From Leifsonia sp. Root1293 (GTDB lineage Bacteria; Actinomycetota; Actinomycetes; Actinomycetales; Microbacteriaceae): DNA of 64,000 nt. The position numbers were made by a program, and so were the translations under genes. This document shows, one piece after another, positions 59,639 to 64,000 of the stretch (position 1 is its first letter; the number at the start of each line of letters is the position of its first letter). The stretch is from positions 867,249-931,248 of the forward strand of contig NZ_LMEH01000002.1 in NCBI RefSeq assembly GCF_001425325.1, given 5' to 3'. Under the pieces are notes generated by a model that did not search any database, was not told the origin of the DNA, and worked only from the letters and a program-made list of their open reading frames with translations.

Positions 59639-60844
59639 GTGTCGGCCATCACCCAGTCCCAGCGTTCGATCCGAGCGGGCGGCGGTACCGCGGAGGACAT
59701 CCGCGACCGCAACCTGTCGAGCCTGCTCGGCTGGCTGCACCGTGACGGGGCGCTGTCGCGCGCCGAGCTCACCCGGCTCTCAGGCCTGAATCGCTCGACC
59801 GTCGGCGTCGTCATCGGCGACCTCGTCGCCCTCGGGCTGGTGAGCGAGGGTCCCGCGGTCGTCAACGGAGCCGGGCGTCCCAGCAGCGTCGTCGTGCCGG
59901 ATGCAGCCACCGTCGCCATCGCTGTGAACCCCGAGGTCGACGCGCTCAACGTCGGCCTCGTCGGCTTCAGCGGCCGGGTGCTGCGTCGCGCCCGCATCCC
60001 CTGGAGCGGACCCGTCTCCGTCGACGAGGTGGTTCAGGCGACAGCAGCTGTGGTCGCCGGGATGACCAGCGACACCGAGGTCCCCTGGCGCATCATCGGA
60101 GCAGGCATCGCAGTTCCCGGGCAGGTGCGGCTGAGCGACGGGCTCGTGCGCGAGGCCACCCACCTCGGGTGGTCGGAGGAGCCTCTGGCCGCCAAGATGT
60201 CGGCCGCCCTGGGAGTGCCGACCCAGGCGGCGAACGCCGCCGCGCTCGCACTCCGTGCCGAGAGCGCCTTCGGAGCCGGACGCGATGCCGACGACCTCTT
60301 CTACATCATCGGAGGCGCCAGTGGCATCGGCGGCGGGGCCGTCATCGGCGGGCGCCTCGCCCTGGGCGCCAACGGGCACGCCGGCGAGGTCGGGCACATC
60401 TTCGTCGCCGACAACGGCCGGCTCTGCCACTGCGGGGCGAGCGGATGCTTCGAGACGGAGGTCTCCCGCGACGAACTCCTCGCGGCCCTGGAACTCCCCA
60501 TCGCGCAGGCCGACTTCCTCGCCGAGCGCCTGCGCATGAGTGAGGATCCCGCTGTCGTGGCGGTGCTCGAGCGCTATCGCGTCATCCTGCGCCGAGTCGT
60601 CAGCACGGTCGTCAACCTGTTCAACCCGTCGACCATCATCATCGGCGGCTTCCTCGCGTCGGTGATCGACGGAATCGACCCCGGCGACATCGTGGGGGAG
60701 TCCATCCGATCGGCCCGGGAGGATCTGCGGGTTCTCACGGGGTCCACCGACGTCGATCTGCTCCTCGTGGGTGCAGCGGAACTCGTCTTCTCCGAGTTGA
60801 TCGCGTCTCCCAGCGCGCTCACGGGCGGCCTCCAGCAAATCTGA
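59639..60844 (+). CDS. ROK-family regulator with zinc motif
   Basis: 401 residues from GTG 59639. Winged helix LSSLLGWLHRDGALSRAELTRLSGLNRSTVGVVIGDLVALGLV; ROK domain with VAIAVNPEVDALNVGLVGF, GIAVPGQVRLSDGLVREATHLGW and the intact zinc site CHCGASGCFETEVS. It is a clear paralogue of the preceding gene (shared VNPEVDA, PGQVR, GGASGIGGG). Start is uncertain: TAGGGT seven bases upstream favours 59639; an in-frame GTG at 59558 has GGTGGAGG upstream and would add 27 residues. Likely controls the ABC operon that follows. Confidence 0.87.
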   Translation: MSAITQSQRSIRAGGGTAEDIRDRNLSSLLGWLHRDGALSRAELTRLSGLNRSTVGVVIGDLVALGLVSEGPAVVNGAGRPSSVVVPDAATVAIAVNPEVDALNVGLVGFSGRVLRRARIPWSGPVSVDEVVQATAAVVAGMTSDTEVPWRIIGAGIAVPGQVRLSDGLVREATHLGWSEEPLAAKMSAALGVPTQAANAAALALRAESAFGAGRDADDLFYIIGGASGIGGGAVIGGRLALGANGHAGEVGHIFVADNGRLCHCGASGCFETEVSRDELLAALELPIAQADFLAERLRMSEDPAVVAVLERYRVILRRVVSTVVNLFNPSTIIIGGFLASVIDGIDPGDIVGESIRSAREDLRVLTGSTDVDLLLVGAAELVFSELIASPSALTGGLQQI

Positions 60845-60951
60845 TTGTTGCTGGCTCGAACATTGCACGTCGAGTTCGCCGAATCCCTGCCGTGACGTGG
60901 ATTTTCGTCTCTCCACCGTGCAGCTCTCCGGTCTGCACGCCGAAATTCCAC

Positions 60952-60984
60952 TTGCCATTCACTACAACTCGTGGTTATGTTGGC
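60952..60984 (+). promoter_or_regulatory. Promoter of the second right-hand ABC operon
   Basis: TTGCCA (60952-60957), a 17-base spacer, then TTATGT (60975-60980). The -10 is embedded in GGTTATGTTGGCG, the same ATGTTG type of motif as beside the other ROK-flanked promoters, so a ROK repressor could bind over it. A ~75-base leader precedes the gene; AGGAGGT (61050-61056) is the ribosome-binding site. Confidence 0.6.
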
Positions 60985-61060
60985 GACGCAAACAAAACGG
61001 CATCGGAGTGGCTGCCCATCGTCCAGCACGACGGCATCCCTCCCGTACAAGGAGGTAGTG

Positions 61061-62383
61061 ATGCGCAAGAGGAACTTTGCGGCAGCAGCCGGAGTGGTGA
61101 TCGGGGCCCTGCTCCTGGCGGGGTGCTCAGGGGGCGGTGCGTCGAGCGACGACGCGAAGGTGAACACGGATCCCGACGGCAAGGGCAAGACGCTGACTCT
61201 ATGGCACTACGAAGGTGCCGACAGCGCGATGGGCAAGGCGTGGGACGAGGCCATCACGGAGTTCGAGTCCGAGACCGGTGCCAAGGTCAAGTTCGAGGAG
61301 AAGGCCTTCGAGGCCATCCGCTCCACTGCGAGCCAGGTGCTCAACTCCGATTCCGCTCCCGACATCCTCGAGTACAACAAGGGCAACGCGACAGCGGGAC
61401 TGCTCTCGAGTCAGGGGCTGCTCAGCAACCTCGACAACGCCGTGAAGGCATACGGCTGGGACGACAAGCTGGCATCGTCGCTGCAGACGACGGCGAAGTA
61501 CAACGAAGACGGCGTCATGGGGTCCGGGCACTTCTACGGCATCCCGAACTACGGCGAGTTCGTCGACGTCTACTACAACAAGGACATGTTCGCGAAGTAC
61601 GACATCGCGGTGCCGACCACCTTCGAGGAGTTCGAGGCCGCGCTCAAGACGTTCAAGGACGCCGGTATCACGCCGCTCGCCGAATCCGCAGCGGAGTACC
61701 CGCTCGGGCAGCTCTGGTACCAGCTCGCGCTGAGCAAGGCGACGCGCCAGTGGGTCACCGACTACCAGACGTACACGGGCACCGTCGACTTCCACGACGA
61801 GGACTTCACCTTCGCCACCGAGACCATCGCCGACTGGGTGGACAAGGGCTACATCTCGAAGAGCGCGACAGGCCTCAAGGCCGAGGACGCCGGCGTGAGC
61901 TTCATCAAGGGCGACGCCCCCATCTTCTACTCGGGCAGCTGGTGGTACGGCCGGTTCGCCAGCGAGATCAAGAACTTCGACTGGTCGACCTTCCTGTTCC
62001 CCGGGTCCGACATGGCTCCGGGATCGTCCGGCAACCTCTGGGTCGTTCCCGAGAACTCCGAGAACAAGGATCTCGCCTACAAGTTCATCGACATCACGAT
62101 GAGCCCCAAGATCCAGGCCATTATCGGCAACAACGGCGGAATCCCCGTCGCGGCTGAGGAATCCGACATCACGGATGCGAAGAGCAAGGAGCTCATCGCC
62201 AACTTCACGACCCTCACCGACCGCGACGGCCTCGCGTTCTACCCCGACTGGCCCACCCCGACCTTCTACGACCAGCTGAACGCCGGCCTGCAGGAGCTCG
62301 TGAACGGCACCAAGTCGCCGGATGAGGTGCTCGACCAGCTGGGCACCGACTACCAGGACGGCGTCGACGACATCGTCGGCTGA
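61061..62383 (+). CDS. Sugar-binding lipoprotein of ABC transporter
   Basis: 440 residues. MRKRNFAAAAGVVIGALLLA then lipobox LAGC (Cys ~22). TLTLWHYEGADSAMGKAWDEAITEFESETGAKVKFEEK and FIKGDAPIFYSGSWWYGRFASEI are typical of family 1 solute-binding proteins for oligosaccharides. ATG 61061 follows AGGAGGT. First gene of an operon continuing with two permeases; ligand unknown, probably another plant-wall sugar. Confidence 0.92.
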   Translation: MRKRNFAAAAGVVIGALLLAGCSGGGASSDDAKVNTDPDGKGKTLTLWHYEGADSAMGKAWDEAITEFESETGAKVKFEEKAFEAIRSTASQVLNSDSAPDILEYNKGNATAGLLSSQGLLSNLDNAVKAYGWDDKLASSLQTTAKYNEDGVMGSGHFYGIPNYGEFVDVYYNKDMFAKYDIAVPTTFEEFEAALKTFKDAGITPLAESAAEYPLGQLWYQLALSKATRQWVTDYQTYTGTVDFHDEDFTFATETIADWVDKGYISKSATGLKAEDAGVSFIKGDAPIFYSGSWWYGRFASEIKNFDWSTFLFPGSDMAPGSSGNLWVVPENSENKDLAYKFIDITMSPKIQAIIGNNGGIPVAAEESDITDAKSKELIANFTTLTDRDGLAFYPDWPTPTFYDQLNAGLQELVNGTKSPDEVLDQLGTDYQDGVDDIVG

Positions 62384-62419
62384 CCGCCCGGCCGATCGAT
62401 CTGGACAGTTGATCGGCAC

Positions 62420-62449
62420 GACGGCGGGGAGCATCAGCTCCCTGCCGTC
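62420..62449 (+). terminator. Intra-operon hairpin between binding protein and permease
   Basis: A 13-bp stem with one G-U pair (62420-62432 with 62437-62449; GACGGCGGGGAGC) and an ATCA loop in the 114-bp gap after the binding-protein gene. Without a T-run; likely to stabilise or partly end the upstream message so that more binding protein than permease is made. Confidence 0.65.
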
Positions 62450-62497
62450 ACCATCACCGGCGCACGAGCGCGACAGCAGCACAGAAAGGCTCTCGTC

Positions 62498-63478
62498 ATG
62501 ACGACGCAGCTCATCCCCCCTCCTTCTCTGAAGGAGCGGAAGAAGAGGCAGGCGGAGGAATCGCTTCTGCCGAAGAGCGGCAAGAACGACAGGGCGGCCT
62601 TCTGGGTCTACCTGATCCCCGGGTTCATCCTGCTGGCGATCGTCGTGATCGTGCCGCTCATCTGGAACATCTACCTCAGCTTCACCGAGTACCGCGGCAT
62701 CCGCCCGCCGATCTGGATCGGACTCGACAACTGGATCGAGCTCCTCGGCGACGAGAAGTTCTGGATGTCGTTCGTCAACTCCATCGCCATGATCGTCGCG
62801 ATGGTCGTGGTGCCGACACTGCTCGGCCTGGCGTTGGCCGCGATGCTCTTCGACCTCATCGGCCGCAAGTTCGGTGGCAGGCTCGCGAGCTTCCTGCGGG
62901 CCACCTACTACCTTCCGCAGATCCTCCCCGTCGTGGTCGCAGCCGTCGTCATCGGCTGGATCCTCCGAGCCGATGACGGCGCCCTCAACGAGATTCTCGG
63001 AGCCATCGGCCTCGGGGCCCTCGAGCACAACTGGCTCGGAAGCCCCGACACCGCTCTCGCCAGCATCATGGTCGTCATGGTCTGGGTGCAGCTCGGCTAC
63101 CCCGTCGTCATCTTCATGGCCGCACTGCAGCGTGTCGACCCCGAGCTCTACGAGGCTGCAGAGCTCGACGGGGCGAACTGGTTCCAGCGCTTCACCGCCA
63201 TCACGGTGACGATCATCCGCCCCGAGATCTTCGTGGTCACGCTCACCTGCACCATCGCAGCGCTCAAGGTCTTCGGCCCCATCTACACCCTCACCCGCGG
63301 CGGGCCGGGCAACGCGACGATCGTGCCGAGCTACTACTCCTACAGCGAGTTCTTCCAGAGCCAGCAGGTGGGCTACGGCGCCACGATCGCCACGGCGCTC
63401 ACGATCATCATCATCGTGGTCGCCATCTTCTTCATCAAGGCGCAGAACCGTGCCGAACGAGCAGAGAGCGAGCGCTGA
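62498..63478 (+). CDS. Carbohydrate ABC transporter permease (MalF-like)
   Basis: 326 residues, six helices, and EAA loop LYEAAELDGANWFQRFTAITVTIIRPEI. Lys/Arg-rich cytoplasmic N-terminus (SLKERKKRQAEESLLPKSGKNDRAAFW). AGAAAGG precedes the ATG. Two bases separate its stop from the next permease gene. Confidence 0.93.
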   Translation: MTTQLIPPPSLKERKKRQAEESLLPKSGKNDRAAFWVYLIPGFILLAIVVIVPLIWNIYLSFTEYRGIRPPIWIGLDNWIELLGDEKFWMSFVNSIAMIVAMVVVPTLLGLALAAMLFDLIGRKFGGRLASFLRATYYLPQILPVVVAAVVIGWILRADDGALNEILGAIGLGALEHNWLGSPDTALASIMVVMVWVQLGYPVVIFMAALQRVDPELYEAAELDGANWFQRFTAITVTIIRPEIFVVTLTCTIAALKVFGPIYTLTRGGPGNATIVPSYYSYSEFFQSQQVGYGATIATALTIIIIVVAIFFIKAQNRAERAESER

Positions 63479-63480
63479 AC

Positions 63481-64000
63481 ATGGCGATCATCGCCCCCGA
63501 CACGGCATCCGCGTCGAAGAATCAGAACGCATTCCAGCCGGTGAAGAAGGACTCGACCTTCAGACTGCGCAAACGGAAGACCAAGCGCACGGCGGGGGAC
63601 TGGCTGCTGCTGGGCGCTGCCGTGGTCGTGGGCGTGCTCATTGCTGCGCCGTTCTACCTCATCCTCATCAACTCGTTCAAGTCGCCGGGCGACTACTCCA
63701 ACGGCGGCCCGCTCCAGCTGCCGACGAGCCTGTACTTCGACGGCATCGGCGCTTTCTGGGAGCGTGTCGACTTCCCGCTCAAGCTGTGGAACAGCTTTTT
63801 CATCTCGGCGACGGTGTCGATCCTCGCCGTGGTCATCTCGGTGTTCAACGCCTACGCCATCGGCGTCGGTCGGGTGCGTGGCCGCACCTGGATCGTCGTG
63901 CTGTTCCTGCTCGCCAACGTGCTGCCTCAGGAGGCCCTGCTCTACCCGCTCTACTTCATGTTCAAGGGCGTCGGCCTCTACGACAACGTGTGGAGCGTCA
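63481..64000 (+). CDS. Carbohydrate ABC transporter permease (MalG-like), 3' end outside window
   Basis: Open from ATG 63481 to the window end (173 codons). After a basic tail (FRLRKRKTKRTAGDW) come helices LLLGAAVVVGVLIAAPFYLILINSFKSP and WNSFFISATVSILAVVISVFNAYAI, then VVLFLLANVLPQEALLYPLYFMF. This matches the MalG-type partner of the preceding permease. The EAA loop lies beyond the window. GAGCGCTGAAC upstream; 2 bp from the preceding stop. Confidence 0.9.
   Translation, partial: MAIIAPDTASASKNQNAFQPVKKDSTFRLRKRKTKRTAGDWLLLGAAVVVGVLIAAPFYLILINSFKSPGDYSNGGPLQLPTSLYFDGIGAFWERVDFPLKLWNSFFISATVSILAVVISVFNAYAIGVGRVRGRTWIVVLFLLANVLPQEALLYPLYFMFKGVGLYDNVWSV

Noticed and set aside
56851-63478. 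Transferred genomic island
   Set aside because: Base composition and codon use look like the rest; no tRNA, integrase or flanking repeats.

Overview
The window is a high-GC chromosomal segment of an actinobacterium, most likely a member of the Microbacteriaceae. Pointers to this are the gene families (LigB-type ATP-dependent ligase, LacI- and ROK-controlled glycoside operons without their own ABC ATPase, a PASTA-type PBP1, polyprenol-phosphate-mannose synthase), many leaderless promoters, and an intergenic inverted-repeat family of the kind I associate with that family. No phage, IS element, CRISPR array, rRNA or tRNA was seen.

Left part (1-16.2 kb): the 3' end of a GH35 beta-galactosidase, a squalene-cyclase-fold protein, a divergent HxlR/MFS pair, a small repair group (TfoX-like protein, LigB ligase, YcaQ/AlkX-type glycosylase), an LLM flavin monooxygenase, and a ROK regulator facing an ABC permease - permease - binding protein - GH36 alpha-galactosidase - secreted DUF4832-type protein operon that ends in an 18-bp-stem terminator.

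Middle (16.2-29.6 kb): mostly single housekeeping genes (methyltransferase, DUF6518-type membrane protein, cystathionine-gamma-synthase-like enzyme, stand-alone TOPRIM protein, cytochrome b561-like protein, hemerythrin, hydrolase, AI-2E exporter family, SHOCT protein, TetR, glycosyltransferase, PBP1, MBL hydrolase). The gap at 24.1-24.5 kb holds two hairpins with C-rich loops on the minus strand, a candidate 6C-type small RNA.

Molybdenum block (29.6-36.9 kb): moeZ/thiF-like, moeA, a moaC-mog fusion and moaE run rightward; moaD and moaA run leftward; intergenic repeats lie between the two arms. Next comes a rightward three-gene operon of a soluble sulfite-oxidase-fold enzyme, a flavin reductase and a small zinc-ribbon protein, probably the consumer of the cofactor.

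Right part (37-64 kb): after an oxidoreductase, glycerate kinase and a GntR/DUF1648 operon, the rest is mostly a xylan/xylose region: xylB, xylA, a LacI regulator, a 1424-residue secreted esterase-xylanase, a leftward operon (binding protein, two permeases, GH3, cytoplasmic GH10), two ROK regulators and a second ABC operon cut by the window end. A reasonable model is that the secreted enzyme deacetylates and cuts xylan outside, oligomers enter through the ABC importers, cytoplasmic GH10 and GH3 enzymes release xylose, and XylA/XylB feed it to the pentose phosphate pathway. TCGAAA-type palindromes upstream of lacI, the big xylanase and the binding-protein gene suggest one LacI regulon; AT-rich ATGTTG motifs beside the ROK genes suggest a second layer.
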